Part shown: positions 17,460 through 26,163 of the stretch, one piece after another
Layout of the letters: each line of letters opens with the position of its first letter
Numbering within the stretch: the first letter of the stretch is position 1
Assembly: GCF_003344625.1 (NCBI RefSeq)
Contig: NZ_QPKJ02000006.1
Coordinates: 1-64,000 of the forward strand
Source of the DNA: Solirubrobacter deserti
Lineage (GTDB): Bacteria > Actinomycetota > Thermoleophilia > Solirubrobacterales > Solirubrobacteraceae
Reading direction: 5' to 3'
DNA length: 64,000 nucleotides
Made by a program: the position numbers and the translations under genes
The notes under the pieces: model-generated
What the model was told of the DNA's origin: nothing
The model's input: the letters and a program-made list of their open reading frames with translations, nothing else
The model's database searches: none

Positions 17460-17485
17460 TGTCGAAGTGGCGCCGCTCGCTCGTC
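17460..17485 (+). promoter_or_regulatory. ECF42-type promoter (TGTCGA-N16-CGTC)
   Basis: TGTCGA at 17460-17465, 16 bases, then CGTC at 17482-17485. This agrees with the promoter pattern known for ECF42 sigma factors (TGTCGA in the -35 and CGA/TC in the -10), and it stands upstream of the DGPF gene and the ECF42 gene. The transcript would begin near 17492, giving a leader of about 40 bases. It implies autoregulation. Confidence 0.6.
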
Positions 17486-17532
17486 CCCTGCATGATCCGC
17501 GAGAAGACGCGGCGTGCAAACGGAGGTGCGAG

Positions 17533-17934
17533 ATGAAGGTGCTGCTGACGTTCTACGGCGAGGAGAAGACAGGGCTCGACTCCTCGCCCGAGCAGATCGC
17601 CGAGACGTTCAAGACGTGGGGCGAGTTCGACGCGGCGACGCGCGCCGCGGGCGCGATGATCGCGTGTGAGGGGCTGGAGGGCGGGCACGCGGCGACGACG
17701 GTCCGCATCGCCGGCGACGACCGCCGGGTGACCGACGGGCCGTTCATGGAGACCAAGGAGCAGCTCGGCGGGTTCGCGCTGCTCGAGGTCAGCGACCTCG
17801 ACGAGGCGCTCGAGTGGGCGGCTCGCACGCCCTGGAACCGCGACGGTCACGTGACCGAGATCCGCCCCGTGATGGATTACAGCCAGTACGCCGCCCGGCT
17901 CGAGGGCACGGGCCTGGAGGGCGCGATCTCCTGA
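17533..17934 (+). CDS. DGPF-domain (YCII-related) protein
   Basis: 133 residues of the YCII/DGPF family, a small dimeric alpha+beta fold. The signature [14 protein letters not shown] is intact; the N-terminus [11 protein letters not shown] is typical. The biochemical role is unknown. DGPF proteins are the conserved partner of ECF42 sigma factors, and the sigma gene follows at once with overlapping codons. The ATG follows GGAGGTG; a longer frame exists but lacks protein-like sequence. Confidence 0.88.
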   Translation: MKVLLTFYGEEKTGLDSSPEQIAETFKTWGEFDAATRAAGAMIACEGLEGGHAATTVRIAGDDRRVTDGPFMETKEQLGGFALLEVSDLDEALEWAARTPWNRDGHVTEIRPVMDYSQYAARLEGTGLEGAIS

Positions 17935-19178
17935 GCGTCGCGGCCGCCTACCGCGAGCACTTCGGCCGCGCGGTCGCGGCCCTGATCCGCGCCTACGGCG
18001 ACTGGGACGTCGCCGAGGAGGCGGTGCAGGACGCGTTCGCGACGGCCGTGGAGCGCTGGCCGCGCGACGGCATCCCCGACGATCCGCTGGCGTGGATCGT
18101 CGCCGTCGCGCGCCGCCGCGCGCTGGACCGGTTCCGGCGCGAGCGCACGCTGCGCGCCCGCGTGCTCCCGGAGCTCGCCGCCGAGCCCGCGGCCGACGCC
18201 GCACCCCCGCCACCTGAGGAGACCACCCGCGTGCCCGACGAGCGCCTGCGCCTCATCTTCACCTGCTGCCACCCCGCGCTCGCGCGCGAGGCGCAGGTCG
18301 CGCTCACGCTGCGCCTGCTCGGCGGGCTCACGACCGCCGAGGTCGCGCACGCGTTCCTGGTGCCGGAGCCGACGATGGCGCAGCGGCTCGTGCGGGCGAA
18401 GGCGAAGATCCGCGTCGCGCACATCCCGTTCCGGGTGCCGCCCGACCACGAGCTGCCCGAGCGGCTCGCGGCCGTGCTGGACATCGTCGCGCTGATCTTC
18501 AACGAGGGCTACGCGGCGAGCGCGGGCGAAGCGCACATCCGCCGCTCGCTGTGCGCCGAGGGCTTGAGGCTCGCCACGCTGCTCGCGCAGCTGATGCCGG
18601 ACGAGCCCGAGGCGCTCGGCTTACACGCGCTGCTGCTCACGCACGACGCGCGGCGCGAGGCGCGCGTGGACGCCGCCGGTGAGCTCGTGCTGCTGGCCGA
18701 ACAGGACCGCTCGGCCTGGGACCGAGAGCAGATCCGGCAGGCGACGCAGATCGCCGCGCAAGCGATGCGCCTGCGCCGGCCGGGCCGCTACGCGACCCAG
18801 GCCGCGATCGCGCTCGAGCACGCCAACGCGCCGACCGCGCAGAACACGCGCTGGGACCGGATCGCGGCCTACTACGCGCACCTCGCCGGCCTCTCGCCCG
18901 ACCCGGTCGTCGAGCTCAACCGCGGCGTCGCGATCGCGCTCGCCGGTGACGCCGACGCGGGCCTCGCCCACATCGACGCGCTCGCGCCTGCACTGGAGCG
19001 CTACCACTACTTCCACGCCGCCCGCGCCGACCTGCTGAGCCGGCGCGGGGACGTCGCCGCCGCGTCGGCGGCCTACACGAGCGCGCTCGCGCGGGTCGGC
19101 AACGCCGCCGAGCGCGCGTTCCTCGAGCGCCGGCTCGCGTCGATCGCCGCCGCCGACCACTCGCCCGGCTCGGCGTAG
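17931..19178 (+). CDS. ECF42-group RNA polymerase sigma factor
   Basis: 415 residues. Sigma region 2 at about 5-75 ([30 protein letters not shown]), region 4 at about 120-180 ([36 protein letters not shown]), then a 220-residue helical, TPR-like C-terminal extension (DUF6596; [23 protein letters not shown]). These sigma factors have no anti-sigma factor; the extension is thought to control them. No ATG, GTG or TTG fits the N-terminus; CTG at 17931 does, within CTGA shared with the DGPF stop and ten bases after GGAGG. The 3' end overlaps the convergent gene by 106 bases. Confidence 0.87.
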   Translation: MSVAAAYREHFGRAVAALIRAYGDWDVAEEAVQDAFATAVERWPRDGIPDDPLAWIVAVARRRALDRFRRERTLRARVLPELAAEPAADAAPPPPEETTRVPDERLRLIFTCCHPALAREAQVALTLRLLGGLTTAEVAHAFLVPEPTMAQRLVRAKAKIRVAHIPFRVPPDHELPERLAAVLDIVALIFNEGYAASAGEAHIRRSLCAEGLRLATLLAQLMPDEPEALGLHALLLTHDARREARVDAAGELVLLAEQDRSAWDREQIRQATQIAAQAMRLRRPGRYATQAAIALEHANAPTAQNTRWDRIAAYYAHLAGLSPDPVVELNRGVAIALAGDADAGLAHIDALAPALERYHYFHAARADLLSRRGDVAAASAAYTSALARVGNAAERAFLERRLASIAAADHSPGSA

Positions 19179-20290
19179 ACGCCCGCGGCGGTCACGCGCA
19201 CGATCCAGCGGTCGCCGTTGACGTCGCGCCACAGCAGCACGTGACCGTCCGCGCCGTGCAGCGCGGCCACCGCGCGCCCGCGGACGGGGCAGTCGAAGCG
19301 CCGCTGCACCTGCGCGGGATCCTCGACGGCCAGCCCGCGGGACGCCGCGTACCCCTGGACGAACGCCTCCAGCCCCCACGGCCGGGCACGGGCGTCGCGC
19401 TCGGCGGCGGAGAGCTCGCGCGCGGTGCCGACCGCCGCGCGGGCGATCCGCCACAGTGCCCACGCGGCGAAGGCGGCGGTGATGGCGCCGCCCGCGGCGA
19501 GCTCGGTTCGAACGCCGACGTAGAGCGCCGCCGCTGTCAGGACCGCCGCCACGACGAAGAACAGCAGGCCCGAGATCACGCCGAACCGCCGGGCCCGGCT
19601 CCGCACGAGCGGCGCGTAGGCCGCCACGGCGCTGTCGACGTCCGCCGGCGGCGTCGTCCATCGCACCCGCGCGGCGCCCGCCTCAACCCACTGCCGCCAC
19701 TCGGAGCGCGGCGGCGGCGCGACAGCGGTCTCAGCCTCCAGCTGAGGTTGACGCATCACCTCCGCCTGTATCGCCTCGGCCACGTCCAGCGCGGTCTGAC
19801 ACAGCGTCTCCATCGCCGCCGGGTCGGTCACGCGACCCTTCGTCCATACGCACAGCGCGCCGTGCTCGAGCTCGACCTCGATCCCGTCCGGCACCAGGTG
19901 CGACAGGGACAGATCTGCTCCCGGCGCCACCGGAACCGGATCGCGGCGCTTGAGCGTCAGCGTGCCCATGGCCTTCACCGGCTCGCGACGACCGAGGCTC
20001 GCCCGGCCGATGACCCGGTTCGCCGCCGGCAGCTCGGCGTAGACGACGGTGTGCGTCCAGGCCGCCCAGCCGACCGACTCGCCCGGCGCCTCGCCGAGAT
20101 GCGTGTGGTGCGCCAGCACCCCCTCGGCGCCGTTCGGCAGCGGAAAGCGCCGAAGCTCCTGGCTGTCGCGCTCGGGCCGCCTGCTGGGCGCGTCGAAGGT
20201 CTGGATGCGACCGAACGTGGCGGTGTAGGCGCGGCGCGTGCCAATGCCGAGGCCACGACGCAGCAGCGGGGTATGAGGCGGGAGGAGCAT
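19073..20290 (-). CDS. Membrane protein of unknown function
   Basis: 405 residues, no family recognised. The first 230 residues are soluble and beta-rich ([51 protein letters not shown]). Two membrane segments follow at about 250-295 ([20 protein letters not shown] and [15 protein letters not shown]). The tail contains a second soluble part ending [22 protein letters not shown]. The layout suggests a membrane-anchored protein with a large cytoplasmic N-terminal domain. The gene converges on the ECF42 sigma gene and overlaps its last 35 codons. Confidence 0.65.
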   Translation of the reverse strand: MLLPPHTPLLRRGLGIGTRRAYTATFGRIQTFDAPSRRPERDSQELRRFPLPNGAEGVLAHHTHLGEAPGESVGWAAWTHTVVYAELPAANRVIGRASLGRREPVKAMGTLTLKRRDPVPVAPGADLSLSHLVPDGIEVELEHGALCVWTKGRVTDPAAMETLCQTALDVAEAIQAEVMRQPQLEAETAVAPPPRSEWRQWVEAGAARVRWTTPPADVDSAVAAYAPLVRSRARRFGVISGLLFFVVAAVLTAAALYVGVRTELAAGGAITAAFAAWALWRIARAAVGTARELSAAERDARARPWGLEAFVQGYAASRGLAVEDPAQVQRRFDCPVRGRAVAALHGADGHVLLWRDVNGDRWIVRVTAAGVYAEPGEWSAAAIDASRRSRNARSAALPTRASALV

Positions 20291-20359
20291 GCCCCAACGG
20301 TCCCGGATCGGGCCGTCGGAGCCGATGCGCCTATCCCCCGTCCGCCTGGCGGGAATCCG

Positions 20360-21004
20360 TCAGGTCTTCATGTAGGCCAGTACGGCCAGCACCCGCCGGT
20401 GGTCCTCGTCGGTCACGGGGAGGTCGAGCTTGGTGAAGATCGCCGTCACGTGGCGCTCCACCGCGCGCTCGGACATGTACAGGGCCTTGGAGATGGCGCG
20501 GTTCGTCTTGCCCTCGGCCATCATCGCCAGCACCTCGCCCTCGCGGTCGTTGAGCTGGGCGAGCGGGCCGCCGCCGTCGCGCGAGCCGATCATGTGCGCG
20601 ACGACCTCTGGGTCGAGCACGGACCCGCCGGCCGCCACCTGGCGGATCGCATCGGTGAAGCGCTCGACCTCGGAGATGCGGTCCTTGAGCAGGTAGCCGA
20701 CGCCCGCCGCGCCCTGCTCGAGCAGCGTGTTGACGTAGCGCTCCTCGACGTACTGGGACAGCATCAGCACGCCGACCTTCGGCAGCTCGGCGCGGATCGT
20801 CGCCGCCGCCACCAGGCCCTCGTCGAGATGGTTCGGCGGCATCCGGATGTCCACGACGGCGACGTCGGGATGCTCGGCCCGGACGAGGTCGAGCAGCTCC
20901 TCGGCCGTGCCGCACTCGCCCACGACGTCGAGGCCGGCGTCCTCGAGCAGGCGGATCGCGCCGCGCCGCAGCAGCACGGAGTCCTCGGCGATCACGATGC
21001 GCAT
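20360..21004 (-). CDS. LuxR/NarL-type response regulator
   Basis: 214 residues. Receiver domain at 1-120 with phosphoacceptor Asp52 (VVDIRMPP), Asp8 of the acidic pocket, and Lys in LLKDR. LuxR-type helix-turn-helix at about 150-210 (LNDREGEVLAMMAEGKTNRAISKALYMSERAVERHVTAIF). It overlaps the 3' end of the histidine kinase gene by 13 bases, so the pair is coupled and it is the natural phosphoryl acceptor. Target genes are unknown; nearby secreted-protein genes are candidates only by position. Confidence 0.9.
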   Translation of the reverse strand: MRIVIAEDSVLLRRGAIRLLEDAGLDVVGECGTAEELLDLVRAEHPDVAVVDIRMPPNHLDEGLVAAATIRAELPKVGVLMLSQYVEERYVNTLLEQGAAGVGYLLKDRISEVERFTDAIRQVAAGGSVLDPEVVAHMIGSRDGGGPLAQLNDREGEVLAMMAEGKTNRAISKALYMSERAVERHVTAIFTKLDLPVTDEDHRRVLAVLAYMKT

Positions 21005-22008
21005 GGCAGCTCCGCGCGCAGCAGGGTCCCGACGCCTTCCGGGCTCTCGACGAACAACGTGCCGCCGATCGCGCTCACGCGGTCGAGCAGGCCTCGCAGG
21101 CCGCTGCCGCCGTTCATCGTCGCGCCGCCGCGGCCGTTGTCGCGCACCTCGACGTGCAGGACGCCGCCGATGTGCCGGACGGAGACGTCCGTGCGGCTGG
21201 CCCCGGCGTAGCGGGCGACGTTGGTGAGCGCCTCGGCGACCACGAAGTAGGCCGTGATCTCGACCGTCGGCGGCAGCCGCTCCTCCGGCACGTCCGCGAT
21301 CGTCACGGGGATGCCCGCGCGCTTGGCCAGGCTCGCGAGCGCAGGCTGCAGACCGCCCTCGGTCAGCACGGCCGGGTGCAGGCCGCGCGCGAGCTCGCGC
21401 AGCTCGTCCGTGGCCGTGGCCAGGTCGGACAGCGCCTCGTCCAGGAGCTCGCCGACGAGTGCCGGGTCGCTCCCGAGCTTGCGGCGCGCCAGCCGCAGCG
21501 TCAGCGCGAGACCGACGAGGTGCTGCTGCGCGCCGTCGTGCAGGTCGCGTTCCAGCCGCCGGCGGGCCTCGTCGGCCGCGCTGACGATGCGCGCGCGGGA
21601 CGCGTGCAGTTCGGCCTCGGCCAAGTGGCGCTCGGTGATGTCGCGCAGGTAGCCCACGAACACCGGGTCGCCCGGCTGGACGATCCGCGTGATCGTCAGC
21701 TCGCACGGGAACTCGCTGCCGTCGCGGCGCATCGCGGTGATCTCGATGCGGCGGTCCAGCACGACCGGCTCGCCGCCGGCGACGTAGCGCGCGAGCCCGG
21801 AGCGGTGGCGTTCGCGCAGCGCGGGCGGAACGATCAGCTCGCCCATCTCGCGCCCGACCGCTTCCGCGGCGGACCAGCCGAACGTGCGCTCGGCCGCGGG
21901 GTTCCAGTCGATCACGCGCCCGGTGTGGTCGATCGCGACCACGCAGTCGAGCGCGGCCAGCAGCAGTGCCCGGTACCGGACAGAGGGATCAGCATCAATC
22001 AGCGCCAT
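20992..22008 (-). CDS. Cytoplasmic PAS-domain histidine kinase (HisKA_3 type)
   Basis: 338 residues. PAS domain at about 10-125 (DCVVAIDHTGRVIDWNPAAERTFGW, FVGYLRDITERHLAEAE), HisKA_3 dimerisation helix with phosphoacceptor His157 (ERDLHDGAQQHLVGLAL), then HATPase_c (VVAEALTNVARYAGA as N box, EVRDNGRGG as G1, GSGLRGLLDRVSAIGG). No membrane segment, so an intracellular signal (redox, light or a small ligand) is read by the PAS domain. The ATG at 22008 is chosen since the PAS fold starts there; the frame remains open upstream through the receiver gene but without protein-like sequence. Confidence 0.88.
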   Translation of the reverse strand: MALIDADPSVRYRALLLAALDCVVAIDHTGRVIDWNPAAERTFGWSAAEAVGREMGELIVPPALRERHRSGLARYVAGGEPVVLDRRIEITAMRRDGSEFPCELTITRIVQPGDPVFVGYLRDITERHLAEAELHASRARIVSAADEARRRLERDLHDGAQQHLVGLALTLRLARRKLGSDPALVGELLDEALSDLATATDELRELARGLHPAVLTEGGLQPALASLAKRAGIPVTIADVPEERLPPTVEITAYFVVAEALTNVARYAGASRTDVSVRHIGGVLHVEVRDNGRGGATMNGGSGLRGLLDRVSAIGGTLFVESPEGVGTLLRAELPCAS

Positions 22009-22040
22009 CGCGGCGCGCGAGCCTACTCGGTACGCGGGCG

Positions 22041-22385
22041 CTAGGGAAGGAGCTCTTCGATCGCGGCGCCGGAGAGCTCGGCCTTGCTCACGAAGCCGCA
22101 GGCTCCGGAGCGGCGTGCGCGGGCGTCGTACTCCTCGTCGTCGCGCGTTGACGTGATCACGACGGCGGTTTCGCCCGCGATCGCCCGGGCCACGTCGAAC
22201 CCCGTCGTGTCCGGCAGTTGCAGGTCGAGCAGGACCACGTCCGGCGCCAGCCGCTTGGCCGCATCCACACCGGACGCACCGTCGGCGGCCTCGCCCACCA
22301 CTTCGAAGCCCTCGGCCTCGAGCATGCGCTTCGCCCGCGAGCGGAACGCGTTGTGGTCGTCGACGATCAAGACCGTGGTCGCCAT
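22041..22385 (-). CDS. Stand-alone receiver-domain protein
   Basis: 114 residues, a single CheY-like receiver without output domain. Asp54 (VLLDLQLPD) is the phosphoacceptor, Asp9-Asp10 the metal pocket, Thr/Ser in VVITSTRDD and Lys in FVSKAEL complete the site. It sits 32 bases before the PAS kinase gene on the same strand. It could be a phosphate sink or an upstream input for the kinase-regulator pair. Confidence 0.87.
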   Translation of the reverse strand: MATTVLIVDDHNAFRSRAKRMLEAEGFEVVGEAADGASGVDAAKRLAPDVVLLDLQLPDTTGFDVARAIAGETAVVITSTRDDEEYDARARRSGACGFVSKAELSGAAIEELLP

Positions 22386-22578
22386 GGCTCTTCATTATGG
22401 CCTCAACTCCCTGTCGGTTTTCCGCCAACCTGCAGCGAGCCGGTCCAGCCGAGCCAGTAGCTCGGGCCCGCGAGCGTGACCACGACCGCTGCATCATGCA
22501 GGACTTCGCGGTGGCGTTGCCGGGGGCGAGCACGACGATCAGCGCCGTGAACCGCGCGACGAGGAGCAGGCGCATGGC

Positions 22579-24675
22579 TCAGATCCCCGCGCGGACGCCC
22601 GCGCCGCCGGGCTGGCCGCCGGCCGTGCCGCCGGCACCAGGCTTGCCGAAGGTGAGGGTGCCGCCGGTGACCGTGAGCTTTCCATTGACGCCGAACAGCG
22701 CGTAGCTCGGCCCGCCGGCGCCGCCGCCACCCTGCCCGCCCTTGCCGCCCGCACCGCCGTTACCGCCGTTGCCGCCCGCGCCGACCTCGCCGAGGCACGT
22801 CTTCGCACCCGGGCCGCCCGCGCCACCGGTGCCGCCGACGCCGCCGTGACCGCCCGAGCCGCCGGCGCCGCCCGCGGTCGCCGTGATGGTGGAGTCGACG
22901 ATCTCGAGCCCGTGCGAGCCGACCGCGAAGACGCCGAACGACCCGCCGCCCCCCTTGCCGGCGCTTCCCCCGTCGCCGCCGTGGCCGCCCTGGCCGCCAC
23001 CGCCACCACCGTTGCCGCCGCCGTAGTTGGCCCACACGTCCTGGCCGCCACCGCCGCCACCGCCCGCGCCGCTGGTGCCCGCGACGCCGTTCTGCGCCGT
23101 CGTGCCGTCCGCGCTGCGCCAGGACTGGTCGACGATGCTGCCGCCCGTGCCGCCCTCCCCGTTGCCGCCCATGTAGCCGAACTGGCCGTGGCCTCCGTGG
23201 CCGCCCGCGGCGCCTGGGTCGCCCGTGGCGCCGCCGAAGCCGCCGATCGCGCCGCCCGACCCGGGCAGGCCGTCCGCGCCGCCGTTCGGGGAGGAGCCGA
23301 GGCCGCCGGCACCGCCGTGGCCGCCCGGCTGGGCCCACGCCGGGCCGCCACCCGCGCCACCCGCGCCGCCCGCGCCGCCGACGTTGCCGTCACAGGACCC
23401 GGACTTGCCCGGAGAGCCGTTCGCGCCCGGCGCACCGGGGCCGCCGGCGAGGCCGTCCGCGCCCTTGCTTCCGTTGCCCGCGACGATCGTCACGCGCTCC
23501 AGCCGCAGGCGCGACGCCTCGATCGCCTTCAGCCCGTACGCACTGCGACCACCCAGCGCGTTCGGCGACTTGATCGTGAGCTGCTGGACCGTCGTCGCCG
23601 TCGTGATGTTCTCGGCCTTCGCGCCGATCGCGCTGAAGTCCGCCAGCAGGACGCCCGTGGACTGCGAGACGAGGTCCGCGCGGCGCTGCCACGTGTCCGG
23701 GTCGTAGCCGCCGTACAGGCTGATCGCGTTGTAGATCGCGGGTGCCTCCGGGTACGTGCCGGCCGCGATCAGCACCGTGTCGAGCCCGCCTGCCTTGGCC
23801 AGCGACTCGCCGGCCGCGATCGTGCGCACCGGCGCGGCCATCGTGCCCGCGTTGGCGTTGTCGCCCTTGGGCGAGACGAAGATCGCCTTGGCCGCGGTGC
23901 CGTCGATCCCGTCACAGTCGCTGTCGACGTAGGCGAGGTCGGGCACGTCCGTCGCGGCGCACGTGGCCGTGGAGGAAGCGGGCGCCGGCGACGGGGGCGC
24001 GGGCATCGCGGGTGCGGGAGCAGGCGGCGCGGGCGCAGCGGGCGCCGGCGCGCCGGGCGCGGCCGGCCCCGGCGAGGCGGGCGTCGCGGCGGCGACGAGC
24101 GCGCGGCAGTTGTTGCCCTCGCGCGCCTCACGCACCGTGCGCAGGTCGTCCGCGCACACGAGCAGCCGCCGCGCGCCCGCGGCGGCGGCCGTGGCCGCGC
24201 CGCCGGGCGCCGCGCTCGCGGCCGTTGCCGCGCCGCCATGCGGCGCACCCGCCGCCGTCGCCGCACCGCCGCGCAACGCGCCCGCGGCCGCACCGGCGGC
24301 CGTCGCCGCACCGCCATGCGGCGCACCCGCCGCCGTCGTCGCGCCCGCCGCCGCGCCGCGCGCCACGCCCGCGGCCTTCATCGCCGCCGCGGGGACGCGG
24401 ACCTTGACCACCGCGGACTTGCCGCGCGCCAGCGCGCGCGTCGTCGCGCGGGCGACCACCTTGTCGCGGCGATCGCGCTTGGCGTCGGCGGAGAGGACGA
24501 GGCGCACCGTCGAGCGCGCCGCTCGCGCCCGGCCGACGTTGCGGACGGTCACCTTGACCGTCGTGGACGTCGCCGAGGCGGCCGGCACGCGCAGGTCGGG
24601 GCGAGCGGCGGCGTCGGCGGTGGACGGGACGAGCGCGAGCAGGATCAGGGTCAACGAGCACGAGGTCGACTTCAT
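22579..24675 (-). CDS. Secreted Gly-rich beta-helix protein with CARDB domain
   Basis: 698 residues with a Sec signal (MKSTSCSLTLILLALVPSTADA). Residues 28-190 are a CARDB-type beta-sandwich (PDLRVPAASATSTTVKVTVRNVGRARA; end CADDLRTVREAREGNNCRA). Before its last strand lies an Ala/Gly-rich tandem repeat insert. A Pro/Ala linker follows (about 195-230), then a DUF1565 / pectate-lyase-like start (AIFVSPKGDNANAGTMAAPVRTIAAG) and a long right-handed helix. From about 400 to the end it is a PE-PGRS-like sequence of GGxGGxGG turns. Probably a cell-envelope protein; catalytic residues of lyases are not evident. Confidence 0.8.
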   Translation of the reverse strand: MKSTSCSLTLILLALVPSTADAAARPDLRVPAASATSTTVKVTVRNVGRARAARSTVRLVLSADAKRDRRDKVVARATTRALARGKSAVVKVRVPAAAMKAAGVARGAAAGATTAAGAPHGGAATAAGAAAGALRGGAATAAGAPHGGAATAASAAPGGAATAAAAGARRLLVCADDLRTVREAREGNNCRALVAAATPASPGPAAPGAPAPAAPAPPAPAPAMPAPPSPAPASSTATCAATDVPDLAYVDSDCDGIDGTAAKAIFVSPKGDNANAGTMAAPVRTIAAGESLAKAGGLDTVLIAAGTYPEAPAIYNAISLYGGYDPDTWQRRADLVSQSTGVLLADFSAIGAKAENITTATTVQQLTIKSPNALGGRSAYGLKAIEASRLRLERVTIVAGNGSKGADGLAGGPGAPGANGSPGKSGSCDGNVGGAGGAGGAGGGPAWAQPGGHGGAGGLGSSPNGGADGLPGSGGAIGGFGGATGDPGAAGGHGGHGQFGYMGGNGEGGTGGSIVDQSWRSADGTTAQNGVAGTSGAGGGGGGGQDVWANYGGGNGGGGGGQGGHGGDGGSAGKGGGGSFGVFAVGSHGLEIVDSTITATAGGAGGSGGHGGVGGTGGAGGPGAKTCLGEVGAGGNGGNGGAGGKGGQGGGGAGGPSYALFGVNGKLTVTGGTLTFGKPGAGGTAGGQPGGAGVRAGI
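24180..24366 (-). repeat. 78-bp-spaced tandem repeat inside the CARDB domain
   Basis: CCGCCATGCGGCGCACCCGC plus eight more identical bases recur at 24233-24260 and 24311-24338, a period of 78 bases or 26 residues. Degenerate copies fill the interval. The protein units read GAPHGGAATAAG, GALRGGAATAAG, SAAPGGAATAA. The repeat is in frame and separates two strands of one domain, so it is likely a length-variable loop. Confidence 0.75.
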
Positions 24676-24890
24676 GTCCGGGACTCTCCCGACCGGACCA
24701 TCCCGTTCCGATGCGCCTAACGCGCGGCCGCATGGCGCCGCGCCGCCACCCGGCGGCGGCTAACCGCACGCAGGTGCGGGAGCAGGCTCGACCTCGGGTG
24801 TCCCCCACCCCCGCGACGCCGGACCGCCTCAGGGCGAGACGGTCGTCCGCTCCACCGACACGGCGCCGGCCCGGCCGTAGCTTGCATCGC

Positions 24891-25460
24891 ATGCGCTCCC
24901 TGCTCGCCCTGCCGCTCCTCGCCCTGTCTTTCGCCGCGTGCGGCGACGACGGCCCGCGCACCGCGCAGAGCCGCGACGTCGCGCCCTTCACCAAGCTCGT
25001 CAACGACACGTCGGTGGACGTGCGCCTCCACGTCGGCGGCGAGCCGCAACCACTCCGGGTCCGTGCGGGCGAGAACGTGATCGACGACGTCCGCACCGAG
25101 GTCCGCGACGGCACGCTGCACATCGCGTTCGACCACGACGGCTGGGGCGGAGACGACGTCCAGGTCGAGGCCTGGACGCCCACGCTGGACGCGATCACCG
25201 TCGACGGCTCCGGCAACGTCGAGGCCCGCGGCAGCACCCCGCGCCTGCAGGTCGTGTCCGACGGGTCGGGCGACGCGAAGCTCGCGGACCTTGAGGCGGA
25301 CGCGGCCAAGGTGAACGCCGACGGCTCTGGCAACGTCGAGGTGCGCGCCGCCGACACGCTCGACGTGTCGCTCGACGGCTCCGGCGACGTTCGCTACCAC
25401 GGCGAGCCGCGCCTGACCCAGCACGACGACGGCTCCGGCGAGGTCGAACGCGCCCACTGA
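24891..25460 (+). CDS. Lipoprotein with GIN (DUF2807) beta-solenoid domain
   Basis: 189 residues. The signal ends in LSFAAC, a lipobox, so Cys is expected to be lipidated and the protein held on the outer face of the membrane. The rest is a short beta-helix of the putative auto-transporter adhesin (DUF2807) family. It opens with LHVGGEPQPLRV and repeats turns like TVDGSGNVEARG, VSDGSGDAKLAD, NADGSGNVEVRA, SLDGSGDVRYHG. Function of the family is unknown. ATG chosen because the lipoprotein signal starts there. Divergent from the beta-helix gene. Confidence 0.85.
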   Translation: MRSLLALPLLALSFAACGDDGPRTAQSRDVAPFTKLVNDTSVDVRLHVGGEPQPLRVRAGENVIDDVRTEVRDGTLHIAFDHDGWGGDDVQVEAWTPTLDAITVDGSGNVEARGSTPRLQVVSDGSGDAKLADLEADAAKVNADGSGNVEVRAADTLDVSLDGSGDVRYHGEPRLTQHDDGSGEVERAH

Positions 25461-25535
25461 AGCAAAGGCTTTCCGCTCTAGGAGAGTTGTCCAGTCGCGG
25501 CCACTCGAGGTCCGCCGGGACCCGATGCACACTGC

Positions 25536-26156
25536 ATGAAGTTCCTGATGGTCGCCGCGCTCGCCGTTCTACTCCTCCCCGCCGCCGCTCAAGCCGCTCC
25601 CGTGGAGTGGGCGCCCGGCGACCATCCGCTCGGCCGTAGCCAGCTGAGCCCGGCCAACGTCGCCAAGCGCGGCAGCACGTTCCGGCTCAACCTGCCGGCC
25701 GGGACGACCGACGGCGCCGAGATCCGCAGCGCCCAGCAGTACGCGTCCGGCGTCGTGCGCTCGCGCATCCGCGTGGCCAACGCGCCGTCCTCGCTGACCG
25801 GCTTCTTCCTCTATGCGGCGCCGGACTACGCCAGCGAGATCGACATCGAGATCATGAATGACCGTACGGGCACCGTGCTGTTCTCGACCTACTCCGGCGG
25901 CAGCCAGACGCACACCGAGACCACCAACCTCGGCTTCGATCCCACGGCCGCCGCGCACACCTACGAGATCGCGTGGGGCGCGGGCCGCGTGCAGTTCACC
26001 GTCGACGGCGTGGTCCGCCGCGTCTGGACGGACGGCGTGCCCACCGCCCCGATGAACCTCTACGCCAACGCGTGGTTCCCCAAGTGGCTCGACGGGCTCG
26101 CGCCCGCCGGCACCCGCACGACCGTGATCGATCGCATCGAGTACCGGCGGCGCTGA
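25536..26156 (+). CDS. Secreted GH16 family glycoside hydrolase
   Basis: 206 residues with a signal peptide (about 21 residues, ending AAAQA-AP). The jelly-roll of GH16 is compact. The catalytic motif EIDIEI is intact within ASEIDIEIMNDRT (nucleophile and acid/base Glu with assisting Asp), and HTYEIAWGAGRVQFTVDGVVRR and NLYANAWFPKWL are further family strands. Substrate could be beta-1,3-1,4-glucan, xyloglucan or an algal galactan; not decidable here. It starts 75 bases after the GIN lipoprotein gene on the same strand. Confidence 0.88.
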   Translation: MKFLMVAALAVLLLPAAAQAAPVEWAPGDHPLGRSQLSPANVAKRGSTFRLNLPAGTTDGAEIRSAQQYASGVVRSRIRVANAPSSLTGFFLYAAPDYASEIDIEIMNDRTGTVLFSTYSGGSQTHTETTNLGFDPTAAAHTYEIAWGAGRVQFTVDGVVRRVWTDGVPTAPMNLYANAWFPKWLDGLAPAGTRTTVIDRIEYRRR

Positions 26157-26163
26157 CCGGCCG

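Noticed and set aside
22008..22575. An upstream extension of the histidine kinase frame starting MRLLLVARFTALIVVLAPG, like a signal peptide
   Set aside because: The start is 4 bases past the beta-helix gene's stop and the first 25 residues look signal-like. But the rest is Arg-rich shadow of the receiver gene, and the PAS protein has its own ATG at 22008.
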